Source: Gonocerus acuteangulatus
Taxonomy: Eukaryota > Arthropoda > Insecta > Hemiptera > Coreidae
NCBI GenBank assembly: GCA_946811695.1
Contig: OX328125.1
Coordinates: 43,655,086 to 43,719,085 of the forward strand
DNA: 64,000 nucleotides
Direction of reading: 5' to 3'
Part shown: one piece after another, positions 21,221-34,294 of the stretch
Numbering within the stretch: position 1 is the stretch's first letter
Layout of the letters: the number at the start of each line of letters is the position of its first letter
Notes under the pieces: generated by a model
What the model saw: only the letters and a program-made list of their open reading frames with translations
What the model was told of the DNA's origin: nothing
The model's database searches: none
Program-made: the position numbers and the translations under genes

Positions 21221-22150
21221 CAATGGTATAATATACTAGCTCTGCCCACGACTCCATCCGCGTGGATAGTGTCTAAGGGCAGAATTTTTGTATATATCTT
21301 TTGGCTTATTTTGGGTTATAGACACCGTCGTATGAGTAAAAATCTACTTTACATTAATGCTTCCCTAAAAACGATATTAGACGTATAGCCATCGGGAATC
21401 AAGCACACAGGCTGCTAGGAATACTGAAACTTGACAGAGGCACTAAGCTTAACACCTTTAGGGATTGTTAAACCCTAGTATGTGTAGAGTGTTATCTATT
21501 ATGTTATCTCTCAGCAGACAAACAGACAAAAATCATTGTTTTGGGTAGTATTGCGTTGATAAAAGCCTCCAATAGCATTTTTCCGGTATATTTTCCATCT
21601 TCAGACAGCAGTCCTTTAGAATTTTAACATAAGTACAGATAGATTACTGCTGGTAGTGGCAAGTTGGTAATTTGAGTACCAGCAGTATCCTAAACGTTCT
21701 TGTTGTTCTATTTCGTTGCAAAACCATTCTTCTAGTGCATAGCAGCACTTTTCATTATTATTATCGAGGTGCTTCGACTTGTTAGATACTTAGCACAAGT
21801 ATAGCAATATTACATTATTTTTTAATAAAATACCCTGAAAAAGTGTCACCAGAACGTAAAAATATTGTTTGTAATCACTAAATGTATTACCTTATACTCG
21901 GTACATTTCCAGCAGCACAGAACAAACTAAATAATCACGTGATGAAGATTTATGACAGCACGCTAGTGATTGCTTAAGGTTATTTGCGTAAAAACCAGTA
22001 TTGCGTTTTATTAAAGTGCTATCTCTCATACCCGAAATGAACTCCTTATCGCCAAACAGACGCCATAAACCTTATCAGGTGGTTTTTCGCTCTATATGTA
22101 GTGGCAAGCTAAAATTTTAATGTAACTAGTCTTTCATAATTACCGTCCTG
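21221..22150. other. Spacer of the inverted pair
   Basis: It contains AGCTCTGCCCACGACTCCAT and CCGCGTGGATAG at 21238-21270, a motif I recognise from dispersed arthropod repeats. The remainder is anonymous. Confidence 0.4.
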
Positions 22151-22801
22151 TATGCTATGGCTTGTGATGACGTTTCTTGAAAGAATTAACATTACCTTGT
22201 TACGTTACTTTCGGATTTTACACTCAGTGTTGGGCAAAACTAACGTTATTTTACTAACGTTAATTCATTCTAACTAAAAATAAACTCACGTTATATTATT
22301 ATTATTATATAGTTTTAGATTTATAAAATTATTTATCTTTTGTTAGAGTATTTTCTTAAAAAATAAACTTAACTAAAGTAAAAATTTAATTCAGTTTTCA
22401 ATCAATTCCCAATGATTTAGTTTCAGTTTTAGTTCAACTAATATTAATTAGTTAATTTAATTTTAGTTTTAGTTTTTTTTTTTTTGATAGCAGATTTTAG
22501 TTTAGATTCCACTTATTCTAAAAAGTGAATGTAGTTTTAATTTTAGTTGTAGTTTTCAGTTTTGCCCAACATTGTTTACACATAAATTATAGAGTTTTTA
22601 CTAAATAAAGAATCAAAGAAAATAATTTAAAGAGTTGTTTAGAAACCGTTTGTTGACAAAATGCTGATTCGTTTTCTGAGTGCACTTCAGTTTGATGGAC
22701 ATTAATTACAAGATACATGCATAAATCCAACAGGAACCCAGTTAGTGTGCCTTCAAATAGTTCAGAGAAACATAACTTCATTAGAAATGTAATTTTAAAC
22801 G
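22151..22801 (-). repeat. Dispersed repeat, copy 2, interrupted by a hAT MITE
   Basis: This is the inverted mate of 20941-21220. It is split at 22225-22574 by a MITE with an 8-bp duplication. The uninterrupted part carries a 64-residue open frame (22587-22781) whose translation parallels the decayed frame of copy 1. The protein is not recognised. Confidence 0.75.
22225..22574. mobile_element. hAT-type MITE, 350 bp
   Basis: The left TIR CAGTGTTGGGCAAAACT and the right TIR AGTTTTGCCCAACATTG match at 16 of 17 positions. The flanks are TTTACACT and TTTACACA, an 8-bp target duplication with one mismatch; 8 bp is the hAT hallmark. The interior is AT-rich with no coding capacity. Confidence 0.85.
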
Positions 22802-22814
22802 TTATTAGTCCACA

Positions 22815-25800
22815 TTTCTAACGAAAAGGCAAACTTCTAGGCGAGATTCAATTAGAAAGAGAACATCAATAAATAAAAAGAACCGATCAAAGCAACAAAA
22901 CCAACACTTTCGATGTTTTAAGCACTTATTTCTTCATCTGAGAAATGCCTGTCAAAAATTAATTTTAAACATTTTTTGAAGGAAATTTAGTATGCTGTTG
23001 AATGGTTACTTTCCACATTCCACGATTATCAACTGTTTTCGAGATATTTAAAACAATACAATTTTTTCAAATACTTCCTTAACTCCAAACGTAACCAAAA
23101 TTTAAATATCTTAGTTTGGACAAATCTCAAATTTCTGGAATAATATAGAACAGTTTCATTCGTTTCCTAATACAAAAACCGAAAATTAGTTAGGAAAACT
23201 TGTTTCAGTTACGGTTCTCAAAAACAGATGCATAAATTGCCTTAAACATGTTCTCATTCGTTTACCTACGTTCGAAAACCTATAAAAAATGTATCTTTAT
23301 GTCTATTAACGCAAAAACGCACGCGCTGCGATTTTTAAGGGCGATTTGCCACCAATAAGAAATATGCATTCTTAATATTTCCCTTATTCTCCAAAATTAA
23401 AAGGATATTTCGGTCCGCAGGACAAATCCGTAATCCCAGCTGTTTTTAGTATACTCCGGTCTAATCACTACGCTACCAACCTTGAAACTTGTATGTCCTG
23501 ACATTTGACCACCTCCAGAAATACACTAGGCAAGATGTGAGGTTCTGTCTAGAATTAGAATTCGACACAATAATCACACCAATTCTTACTCATTTAAAAT
23601 ACAATTCTGGCTTGAATTCTCTGGTGTTTAGTGAACATTTTTCTAGTAAACACATTTTGCCAGAAGTCAAAGCCGACCAAGCCTTTTGAAACTGGACATT
23701 CATAGTCCTCTCTGTGATATACACATTATGTGAGGGCGTTGAGATTATTGGGAGCTACAGATCCCTTTTATAAAATATAATTAATTTGATTTTTCAAAAA
23801 AAAATGATCAAATATGAAATATTTTAATTAACTTTGGTTTTATGCATATTTATTTGTGTGTTTATGCGTGTGCTTTTGGAAGTGCGTATGGTTTAGTGTG
23901 AGTAAATTTATATCTTATTTGGTTTCCTTCGATTAATTTTTTTTATTATACTCTCTTTTTTACCTTCGGTCCATTTTATTTATTTTTTTTAAATATTTTC
24001 TTTAGTCACTTCAATTATCAAAATTTAAATAGGCAACAATGATCAGTATGGTTCAATTAATTTATAAGAAACATAAAAATACACAGTCCAGTTTTAGTAG
24101 AACTACGGAGCGTGAAGCACAGCATGAAACAACGATGGCATATCTCGCGTATCTTAAAAAAACGTAATAAAAATTGTTTAAGCGTGAAAGATATATAAGG
24201 TCTACAGAACTGCTATTAAAAAGGAACAACTTTTCCCATATAAATCATATACAAGAGTATAATATTGTCACCGAAAGATTGGCACACTTTTTTTTTAGGA
24301 ATGGAGCACGAAATAAATATGCAGTTACACATTTAGTTACATCTATAATTAAGAAGAATAATGGAAATGCAGAAAAACATTTCCCCCCGTGAAAATTCCC
24401 GTATACGTCAGGTCTGGCCTGCACAGTCTTGGCCTCATTGGTTTGTGCGAGTACAGTTTATCTATTTTATTTTCGTATTACTTCGATAGCTAGCCTAGTT
24501 CAACACTGGACTCAATGAAAACACCATAAAGAATGTTTCAGGGTTTTGAACCCCCCAGACCAAACCTTAAGTTATTCCTCATCGTGTACGATGAGCACCC
24601 TAAGTTTGTAAATTTTCACTGCGCAAGTTATTAATTATACTTTCTACGCCAGCGAAAAATAATAAACAAAATGGCCAGTACTATAAACTTTTTTTTTAGT
24701 TGTTAAATTGTTCATATAAAAAAATAATGTCAATAACACATTAGAACTATTAATAACCAGTCCAATGTATAATAGAACTTGTAGCTTTCTTTTGCGCCCC
24801 AGGAATGGCTCATTATGCACCATAATGCAACACTACCGATGACTGTTGTCGGTAGAAGAAGGTGCAAACAGGTTTCTAACTGCAGTTGCATCAGAGCGAT
24901 GGTGCTAGGGATGATCTGGAATGGAGGGTGCATCGCACTATAGTGCTGCCCTCGTTGGCACGGTACCATCTTACAAATCACACTTCTCCTGGGCTATTCT
25001 AGGCACACAACACTCCTCCACTGTCTCTAGGCAATTTTAGATCTAATCTAGGCATCCATTCTTCAAATAATCTAATATTTAAAGCAATACCTTTTGACAG
25101 GGAGAGGCGTGAATGGTTTCTCAGTAAGTGCAGTGATAGTTCCCTGAATGCCTGCAAGTGAAATAGAGATGCTAGCGTTGTGGTTTGGAAATAAACCAAC
25201 AATTGAAAATAAGCTTTTATCATAGATATTGTTAAATAACTCGAAGAATTTCAATGAGGCACAAAAAAAACCTTATGTGGAATCCTATCTCCAAAGAAGT
25301 GCCACCGAAATGTCAATGTTTCGACACCTTGACTATAAAACTTATTATAGTTCAATGCCACTAACACAGGAAGTAATTATACCAGTTGAACATCCCCCAA
25401 ATATGGCTGACAAAATAATAACTTTTATTACAGTTTCAAAACTGTGTAAAGATAACTGAAGAAGAAACCTTTATGTGAATTGTAACATCTTGTACAAGGA
25501 CAAACAAAATTAGTAAAAGAAGAAAAAAGAGGTATGTAAAAATAAAATTATTACAAATTAAAATAAAGAAAAAAAACGAACAAGAAAAAAGTTATCTAAA
25601 AATTATTGAAAAAATTAATAAAAGGATTGAAGTAAGAAATATCTTTGTATAAAATTTATATTTTACATAGGATAATTATACATGATATAAAAAAAAACTT
25701 AGAAAAGAATGAATAAGAATCTGTGGGAACAAAAAAATCTAAATAGACATAATTCTCAAATGACAACTACAAATGATGACAATATAAGGCGTATGTACGA

Positions 25801-26498
25801 CAAGATAGTATCGGGCAATAATAACATAATAGTTTTTTGTCCTAAAACCATAAATCAACCTACACATCTTCTAAGTCAGAAAACATTAAATGATTTCAAC
25901 ATCAAAGGCCTCGTTTCTGAGTCTCTATTTGGCCATCCAATGATAAATAAAAGCCATCTTGGTGGAACTGCCTGCTATTTTTCGTTTTTAGAAACAATCA
26001 ATGCTTCAAATACCTGAACAGTTGGTTTCGTTCCTTTCACAGTTCTTTTCTTTGTTTTACTCTAATTTTAAAATTGTTTCACCTGTAAATTAATTACTAA
26101 AATGTAAAAGGAGTTTTGTTTTTTTAACAGCCAGTGCTACCTGGAAAATGGTGAATAAATGAATGAAAAAATATCGTGTGACATTCATTCCTTAAGAATA
26201 ACAAATCAACTTACATAAAGGAATAAATAGCAATCTAATTATAAAAAAACTATTCTTACACACATAAAATTAAATAAAAAAAATACCTCTGAATAATAAA
26301 AAAAGAAAGAGTAAATATAGAGAACATTTAGGGTTATAGGAGCAAGGGATGAAATAGGAAGGGAATTAATGTAACTATATTCAGAGGACATACTGATAAA
26401 TATTTAAATTGTAGTAAAAACATCTCAATGCACATACAAAATATAAAATATTAAAAACAACATGAACATTTAAGCATTGGTGCGTATATGAATTAGAA

Positions 26499-26500
<2 letters not shown>
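22815..26500. other. Long anonymous AT-rich stretch
   Basis: No supported gene. At 22890-22945 the minus strand reads CAGATGAAGAAATAAGTGC and then CATCGAAAGTGTTGG, faintly like a Penelope-type terminal motif. At 24730-25254 (minus) successive open frames are less AT-rich than the surroundings and could be a decayed coding sequence that I do not recognise. The 102-residue plus frame at 25709-26017 resembles no family I know. Confidence 0.3.

Positions 26501-26557
<57 letters not shown>
26501..26557. repeat. (TA)n microsatellite
   Basis: About 57 bp of TA repeat. Confidence 0.95.
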
Positions 26558-26558
<1 letters not shown>

Positions 26559-26559
26559 C

Positions 26560-26960
<401 letters not shown>

Positions 26961-26964
26961 TTAA

Positions 26965-27190
26965 CAGGGGCCATTTTTGGTTTCTCCGATGAACACTTAA
27001 TGACATTTTCCAATAATCTCTTCGTAAGTTTAAGGTCCTCCCTTTTAGTCTGACAGTGAAGTCAGAAGATAGTGGTTTGGAGATGAACATTCCGGATAAG
27101 ATCGGATACAATTTCCTCCCTGCAAACAGCCTGCAAGTGGATGAGAAAAGAGCCAATCTTCTCTGCTTCAGCATTAGAATACTGATGCAA
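26965..27190 (-). pseudogene. Possible coding relic, unrecognised
   Basis: One minus-strand frame reads SNAEAEKIGSFLIHLQAVCR then EEIVSDLIRNVHLQTTIF, a single stop, and REDLKLTKRLLENVIKC. It is open for more than 70 codons apart from that stop and looks protein-like (amphipathic, charged). It may be part of the element whose other parts lie at 26560-26862. The family is not identified. Confidence 0.35.
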
Positions 27191-29410
27191 AGGCCTTAAT
27201 TTCAAGCATAAGCGCTTAATTTCTTGAAATATGTGGACAACTTGTAAATTATAGCAAGAACACTATACCAAATTCTTGAACTTTAAAACTCAAGAAGTAG
27301 TGCTTTACTATAATAATTTAAATTTCAGCACAATTTTTAAATGTTTACTAAATGATCAAAATTAGAACTTAAAACTCATTAATTATTTTTATTTTCTTTG
27401 TTTAAAGTCAGTCCCCCCTAGAACCTGCGTAAACTAAGTCATTTCCAATGTCTATACGAATATTTAAAAATAAATATATTAGTATTGTGATCGTTCCATT
27501 TAAAATATAAGACACCTGTGGGTTGCCTTTCCTTTCTAAGAATATGCGAGTAATCCTCTTTTTCTAATGAATAGGCAACAAGAATAAACAAAAAATAAAT
27601 AAATAAAAATTAAGCAACTCAATAGGTTAATAAAATATGCAACTCGCCGAAACTTAGCGTGTGGTTATCTAGAAAAAGTGTAGCAACAAAATCTTAATTT
27701 TTTGGTTTCAAACGTGTTGGCTAGTTTTATTGTTTTGCAAATTTAAATGTATTCTGTATTGAAATGTCTAAAACTTATTTGACGCTAACATGTCCATATT
27801 GCAAAGAAGGTAGATGATATCCATTTACTCACAAAAAAAAGAAGGTCCTCGGTTTCGGTTACAAGTTATAAAGGCACTGATTCTACTATTTAGGTTTTAG
27901 AATGGTCATATTCCACTTACCATAATTCCGTTTTCGAGGTCTAAACCATATGGGAAAAGTCTAAAACTTGCCATGGCTGTTAGTTAAATATTTTTTTTTA
28001 GTTTTTCATTCCATCTAATGTAACCAATTTATCTATTTTAATTTGTATGAATGTCAAACTTGTGGACAAAATAAAATTTAGCTCGTTTCATATAGCCAAA
28101 ACAAATATACTAATTTTTTAAAGTGTATTTTTGCTCATAAAGAGTTAAAGAAGTGAGATTGAGAGTAGTTTTTAGATTTCCGGAGTATTTTTGGCTAAAA
28201 CTGACTTTAGCTTGTAATTTATTTGTGAGCACCCCGCATCGAAGGCAATTTGACCAGCTTGTAAATTTACAATTGAAGATATATTGCCTAAAAAAAATCG
28301 AAATTTGGTAGATAAATTCAAATTATTCCAAGGTTAATGCTAAGAGATATTGGTCGACATAATCTTCTTAGAGTGAACAATGACTTTTTCACGCAGAAAG
28401 AATGAACGAGGAACCGAATACGAAAAAACAACTCCATGTTTTTCGAAAGAAAAACACAAGCTGAATTCATAAAAAGATCTTATTGTTTAATTTCAAGGCG
28501 AAACAGGTGCCTTCACTAGCTTAACGACAGAATAAACACCTTCAATTCATCAAGAGCTTTTTGCGTCACGCTCATCCGACTGAAAAAATATCCTTCATCG
28601 AATATTCAGCACTGCAATGTAGCCTTTAGTCTTATTTAGTAGTATACAAGGATATTTGTCTGTTCACGCACTACTGTCTACAAAAATGTTCTGGTATTAA
28701 TGAGATCTGGCATAAAAATATAAATATATTTGTTTAAAATGTGACACCAAGTTCGTTAATCAGGCCTATAAGCCTCCCCGAACACAGTTATTTTCGGCTA
28801 AATTAAAGCTAAATAAATTGTATCTCTTGTTATTAGGGATCATGCTCCATTTGTATAAGTACTTTATGAAGGATCGATTAAAACCATGTTTAAGGCGATA
28901 TGTTACCTAAAAAATGGAAATTTAATTTCGCGTACTCCAAAACATTTATCAATTTTTTTATATTTAGCCAAATTATTATAAATAAATTTTGTTCACGTTT
29001 GGAGTTATGGGAGTATTAAAAAAAGGATTTTATCAACAGAAATGAGCAATTCTGGATTCCTATGTATGTACGGCAACAGAAACTTTCCAAAGTTTATTAA
29101 ATTTCCATAACAAACTCTTGTAAATTTCGATAGCATATTGTGCGAAAAACTAATATCTATGCCTCGATACACCCTATCTAGACGACAATCCTACATCACG
29201 CATACTTGCAGCATCTTAAAGTCGATTGATCTTGCTCGAACAATATTGAGGTAAATCGCCAAAAGTTCAAGTTTGTGCACCCTTCCTGAATTCCTTTTTT
29301 CGTAAGTGAATTCAAAACCCGCGCGGGATGATGTAGTTTCTTGCGTGAAGTACAATTTGTTCAAATTTTCACCGATGTTTCTTAGTACTAATCTATACAT
29401 ATAAAAATCT
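27191..29410. other. Anonymous AT-rich stretch
   Basis: No gene, RNA or clear repeat is recognised. Confidence 0.5.
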
Positions 29411-29745
29411 AATCTATATATATAAAAATCGCGTGTCTGTCTGTTTGTCCGTTTGTATGTTTGGCTGTTTGTTCCTTATGCAAATCCACACCGTTTGACC
29501 GATTTTGATCAAACTTGGCACACTGGTAGATCTTGATCCAGGGAGTTTCGTAGGGTAAGTCATCAACGTCTACCAGCTGTCTGTTTGTATGTTTGTTCCT
29601 TATACAAATCCACACTGTTTGACCGATTTGATCAATATTGGCACAGAGATAGGTGTATATACGGGGAGAGTCGTAGGCTAGATTAAAATCGTCTAGTACT
29701 AACAGTTCCGAGCTCACGGGTTCGAAACTGTGAACCCGAACAGTA
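29411..29745 (+). repeat. Dispersed TCTGTCTGT-type repeat, copy 2
   Basis: Same modules as 3383-3705: GTGTCTGTCTGTTTGTCCG, TTGTTCCTTATGCAAATCCA, GATCAAACTTGGCAC and GATCTTGATCCAGGGAGT, repeated twice and ending in GGGTTCGAAACTGTGAACCC. The last block is a short palindrome. An antisense open frame across it is a by-product of the repeat. Confidence 0.65.
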
Positions 29746-30818
29746 ACAGATTTCTGTTATTAGATTTTAATATTTCTTACTTGGTTTGTCATTTCTTCGG
29801 GCTTTTCTCGATGCCAAAAGTAGGTGTAATATCGCACACCGGGTGACAGCTATTAATTCTAAAATTAATTCAATATATTACGTCTAAATTTTAGAAATGA
29901 GACTATTTCAAAGAATACCTTTAAACGGCCAATCGTATTTTCTTTTCAAAACATACTTATAAAAGACCTTTAATTTGGTCTACATTCTTATCTGTCCTCA
30001 TGTATTTGACCATCCTATTCTGCTCTTTCGGAATTGATATATATAAAAAGAAAGTATAGAATACACATGTACTTGTCATAACGTTATTGTCGTGATAACG
30101 TAAATACGAGAAGCTGATTACGATTTCAGCCCCGACTATACTACTACCTCCAGCAACCCAGAAATTGAAACTCTAGATGTTTTGAGACAATGAACTTTTA
30201 CGAGTTCAGTTTCTCATGAGTTAGCTGTATAAAATTTAGCACGAACCTACTAATAAAATTAAATACTTATGTATAACATCTTAAAATTGTCTTCGTAATC
30301 GATTAGTGAATGAGTGAGACATAGAACACGAGAAAGAAAAAAACCTGTACTCTAGTCGAACGATGTGCTAATGTGCTGCACAAAAAAGAGGGCACTTCGG
30401 CCTAATAAAAAAGCGCGTCACGTAGGTTTCCAAGTTATACAGGCCATTTGAGGGTAGAACGCAGTGTCATTAGTAATAGTAAGAAGACATGCTAGATTGA
30501 TTTCTTAACCTCCATTAAACCCCATCCAAAAAAAAAAAAAAAAAAAGAAGGATTCGTAAATTATCAATTACTTAATAATCATTAAAAAAGCAAGCCTCTA
30601 ATGTCAGTTATGCATGTTCCATCATACATTAAGAACAGTGAAGCATCTAGTTCATTGACCTTTTTAGTAATATTCCAGATAGCGCCACATTATTACAAAA
30701 CATTGGGCATACATTTGTATTCATAAAATTTTTGACACTCCACACAACACTAGAGCTAAAATAAACAGACGGCCCACAGAGGGCTACAACCTGTAAATCT
30801 TAACCGATTTCAATGCAT

Positions 30819-30860
<42 letters not shown>

Positions 30861-31235
30861 GAAAGCTAATAAAATTTAGAAAAATTTCGCCTAGTCAGAT
30901 TTTTGTTTACTAAATTACGTGAAAATAAGTTAAATTCACGACGTTTTACAATTGAACATAAAATAACATTTCATTTTTTATCTAACATAATATCAGCACT
31001 GATTAAACATTAATTAAATTAAACATTCAAATCCCGATTGGACTTGGAAAAGCTCAGACTGATATATCTTCATAAAAAGTAAATTTATCTTAATTCAACA
31101 GTGAGATTAATTAAAATAATATTTGAGGACCCCAGAGGTCAAGGGGTCTAAGTAACATACTCAATGTTTTGAGGGAAATGGAGTCAAAGTTGAACATAAT
31201 AATATCGAAAACAAAATTTTTACAGTTCCGATCAT
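29746..31235. other. Anonymous AT-rich stretch with homopolymers
   Basis: An A run at about 30528-30546 and a T run at about 30821-30856. No gene is recognised. Confidence 0.5.
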
Positions 31236-31300
31236 ACTAGACGAATCGCGCTAATGGCCTAGATGCAGATGCGTCATTATATAAAAAATAAAATAAAAAC
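31236..31300 (+). repeat. SINE 3' domain fragment
   Basis: Reads GAATCGCGCTAATGGCCTAG and then ATGCAGATGCGTCA with an AAAT-rich tail, matching the 3' end of the GTGGTCTAGTGG SINE family on the plus strand. Confidence 0.5.
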
Positions 31301-31447
31301 TAGACAAATCCTCAGGCCCTTAGCTGTTTAATATCAATGATACATAATCGATAATTAAATAAATCATCCGGTTTATGATTAATATGCAGAAGAATTGGAG
31401 AATCCGCAAATAGGCCCCTTAATTTCATTCTTTACTTAATATTAAAA

Positions 31448-31913
31448 ATCTCAGGGAACACAGAAGCTGACAAATATGCAAAACAAGTTACAGAAAAATG
31501 TACAGTTGACGTGCAAGAATTAACGGTACAGGACTTAAACACTAACATAAAAACTTACTTACAAAATGAATGGCAAAAAACGTGGACGAACATGACAAAC
31601 AATAAACTAAGGGAATACCGTTTGTGTTTGGCCCTCGAGCAACCGATCGAACAGAAGAGACGAGGTTGTCCTTACTCGATTGCGGACCGGGCATACGTTA
31701 CTAACACATCGTCACTTAATGACGAGACAGGACGGACCAGTTTGTGCCATCTGTAACACAAACTTGACTGTTAAACACATACTAACTGAATGCAAAGAAC
31801 GAGACAGATTAAACCTGCCATACTACATGACTGAACTCCTGACAGATGACAGTCCACACATAGACACAATAATCACCCACCTCAAAGATACAAACATCTA
31901 CAATTACATTTAG
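31448..31913 (+). pseudogene. LINE (I/Jockey-like) ORF2 C-terminus: end of RNase H plus CCHC knuckle, frameshifted
   Basis: The first frame reads ISGNTEADKYAKQVTEK, the end of an RNase H domain (GNxxAD..AK), then NEWQKTWTNMTNNKLREYR. A one-frame shift near 31650-31665 brings in VVLTRLRTGHTLLTHRHLM, the family signature before the knuckle. PVCAICNTNLTVKHILTEC (C-x2-C-x8-H-x4-C) follows, then a tail to the TAG at 31911-31913. This is the best-preserved of the five I/Jockey-like tails in the window and serves as the reference for the others. Reverse transcriptase is absent, as expected for a 5'-truncated insertion. Confidence 0.85.
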
Positions 31914-33535
31914 AATACATTCATTGTATAAATTACAAAAACATGTATGTTTTAACGTGAAGTAAAGTAATGGACACAATATTTCAAAAACTAAAATTTT
32001 TTCTAGTTTTTTTTTTGTTTTTTTTTTTTCCCTAGAAAAATGTACCTAATTGTTTATGTTTATCTATCTATCTATATATATATATACACACATTTAATCA
32101 CTTTCCATTTTAAAATAATTTTCAATCACTAAAATATTCTGGATTTTTGGCAACCTTTTATAACTCTTTTGCTAGTGGTTTCTACCGCCAACTTCTAAAA
32201 AAGAGCGAATCGCTACTGTCGCAAGCTCTGTACTCAATATAAATAAATAAATAATATTAAAAAAGTTACAATACTCAAGAGAACACAAGCTAGGTGGCAG
32301 CAACTGTCAATAAAATCACTTGGATCTCTTTACCACCCACAAGATTACGGTGGTCCCAACCCATTCCTGTATCTAACTCATTTTTTATTTTAAATTTCAC
32401 TTATACCCCTTGATTTCTGGGGCCCTCATTTAGTATAGATAAAAATTGTAATGAATTAAATATTATGCTGAAATATTACCACTGTTATTAATTTTTATAT
32501 AAACTATTTTATAAATTATTCTTTAACTAAATTTTGTGCCTTCACGTCTCTTAGAGTTCGAATGTGTTTCCATTCATTACGAAGACTACTTATAAGAGGA
32601 TTGTAAAACTTCGTGAATTTAACTTCTTTACACGAAATTTGATAAACAAAAATGTGACTATACAAAGTTGTTCTAAATTGTATTAGCTTTCATTAAAAAA
32701 AAAAAGGAATTGAAATCAATTAAGATTTAGAGGCTGTAGCCTTTTTTGAATCACAATATGTCGCTCATGGGGCTTTGCGGCACCAAAGTGCAATCTGAAT
32801 AGTTACATATCTCCGGAATGTGCAAAAACGATTAGACGATGGATTTAAAGGTATCTAACAGAAAAAAAAAATCAAACAATTAAAAAGCACTTCCACTCAT
32901 AGACAACAATATACAATATATAAGTCCTAGTGTTTTCCATAAAAGTTACTACAGGATATAAAATAAAATATTTCTTTAACATAAAAAATTCTCAGAAAAA
33001 AACTTTATTACCCTTCTTACCTCTAAATCCAAAATCAAACTTTTGGTTTGATAACCAGGACTGGTGGTCAACATTATAGTACCATACCAATAGCCTTTAT
33101 TGTGGGAGTGTATATAATTCATCTTAAAATATCCAGTACGTTAGGTAGTTAAATTCGAATAAATAAATATATTATACGATTTTTGTTTCGTATATTCGCT
33201 CTAAGTAGCGCAGTTAAAATACTTGTCCCTACAAACTCTGCAGGCCTGCCTAGCAACTGGTGGGTTCAAACTTACCCAGGAATCTATTCCATCAAATTAG
33301 TGCAGTCAATTACAAACATTAGCCCAAACTTCAACTTCGAAGAGGAAAATCCAACAATATTTTAGCTTAATTCTTAATCAATTCAGAAGGTTCCAGCATT
33401 TTTTGGATTCTATTCAATTCTCATTCATTTTCAGGTGCTTCAATTGTCGACTAATGTCATAATATTGTATATTCATAATACTACTAGAAAGAGATGTACT
33501 ACATTGAGAAGAATTGGTCGACCGTTGAAATGTAG
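31914..33535. other. Anonymous AT-rich stretch
   Basis: Short TA and TCTA tracts near 32063-32095. No gene is recognised. Confidence 0.5.
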
Positions 33536-33835
33536 AAGGTGTTGCTTGTCGGGGTTTCGGTCTATTTTTTTATTCAATAAAACCACATTTTATAGTTAAA
33601 ATGTATTTTTTTAACGCAAACATTTCGGCTTGGTATATTAGCCTTGAGGGCTATGGAGAAGAGGCCTGTGAAACTACAGGGCCATGAAACTGGATAGTTC
33701 TTCCTCTCCTCCATAGCCCTGAAGAAGGCTTGTATTGCTAGCCGAAACGTTGGCGCTAATAAAATACATTTTAACTATAAAATGAGGTTTTATTGAATAC
33801 AAAAAATAGACCGAAACCCCGACGAGCAACACCTT
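33536..33835. mobile_element. Penelope-like inverted terminal repeat pair
   Basis: Two arms of about 130 bp (33536-33667 and about 33700-33835) are inverted copies with a short spacer. Shared blocks are AAGGTGTTGCT.GTCGGGGT, TTTCGGTCTATTTTTT, TTATAGTTAAAATGTATTTT and the GAAACGTT..GGC region. On the plus strand the right arm has CCTGAAGAAGGCTTG..CTAGCCGAAACGTTGGC, the hammerhead-like Penelope signature. The left arm is the decayed inverted version. No coding sequence is present. Confidence 0.55.
33708..33757 (+). ncRNA. Hammerhead-like motif
   Basis: Core CTGAAGA, stem II GGCT..AGCC, then GAAACGTTGGC, in which GGC can pair with the GCC preceding CTGA as stem I. As at 4191-4715, one extra nucleotide lies between the core and stem II, so activity is uncertain. 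Confidence 0.35.
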
Positions 33836-34103
33836 ATTGAAGTTTTATGGTTGGAAAAAACTTTTGCATGGACATTTACCCTTTTTTCTATGGAGAATAT
33901 TTATGACTTCCACAATTAGGAAGAGCAGCTAACCTCCACCAAATAAAAAAATTGAAATTTTACATTCAAATCTAAATGAACAGTCTGGAGGAAGTTCTAA
34001 ATGAATATTCAATCAATACTCTCTTATGAGGTTCACCTCATGACTCGAAAATTGCACGTTTCAGAACCCGTAGATTACGAAAATAATGGTGGTTCTAATT
34101 TGC

Positions 34104-34112
<9 letters not shown>

Positions 34113-34151
<39 letters not shown>

Positions 34152-34229
34152 TCTTTTTTATCTTAGGATGGGCCCCATGCCTCCTAAGATAAAAAAGAGT
34201 TTAGATATTTTGGGTCATCTACAAGAATA

Positions 34230-34290
<61 letters not shown>
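34113..34290. repeat. Two (TA)n tracts flanking a perfect 17-bp hairpin
   Basis: TA tracts at about 34116-34148 and 34233-34290. Between them 34152-34168 (TCTTTTTTATCTTAGGA) pairs perfectly with 34182-34198 across a 13-nt loop containing GGGCCCC. It may be the inner core of a small fold-back element. Confidence 0.8.

Positions 34291-34294
<4 letters not shown>

Noticed and set aside
22890..22945. Fourth Penelope-like hammerhead motif on the minus strand
   Set aside because: CAGATGAAG and GAAAGTGTTGG are present, but no stem II can be drawn and there is no inverted partner.
29409..29717. 102-codon minus-strand frame
   Set aside because: Antisense of the two-module dispersed repeat; its apparent internal protein repeat mirrors the DNA repeat.
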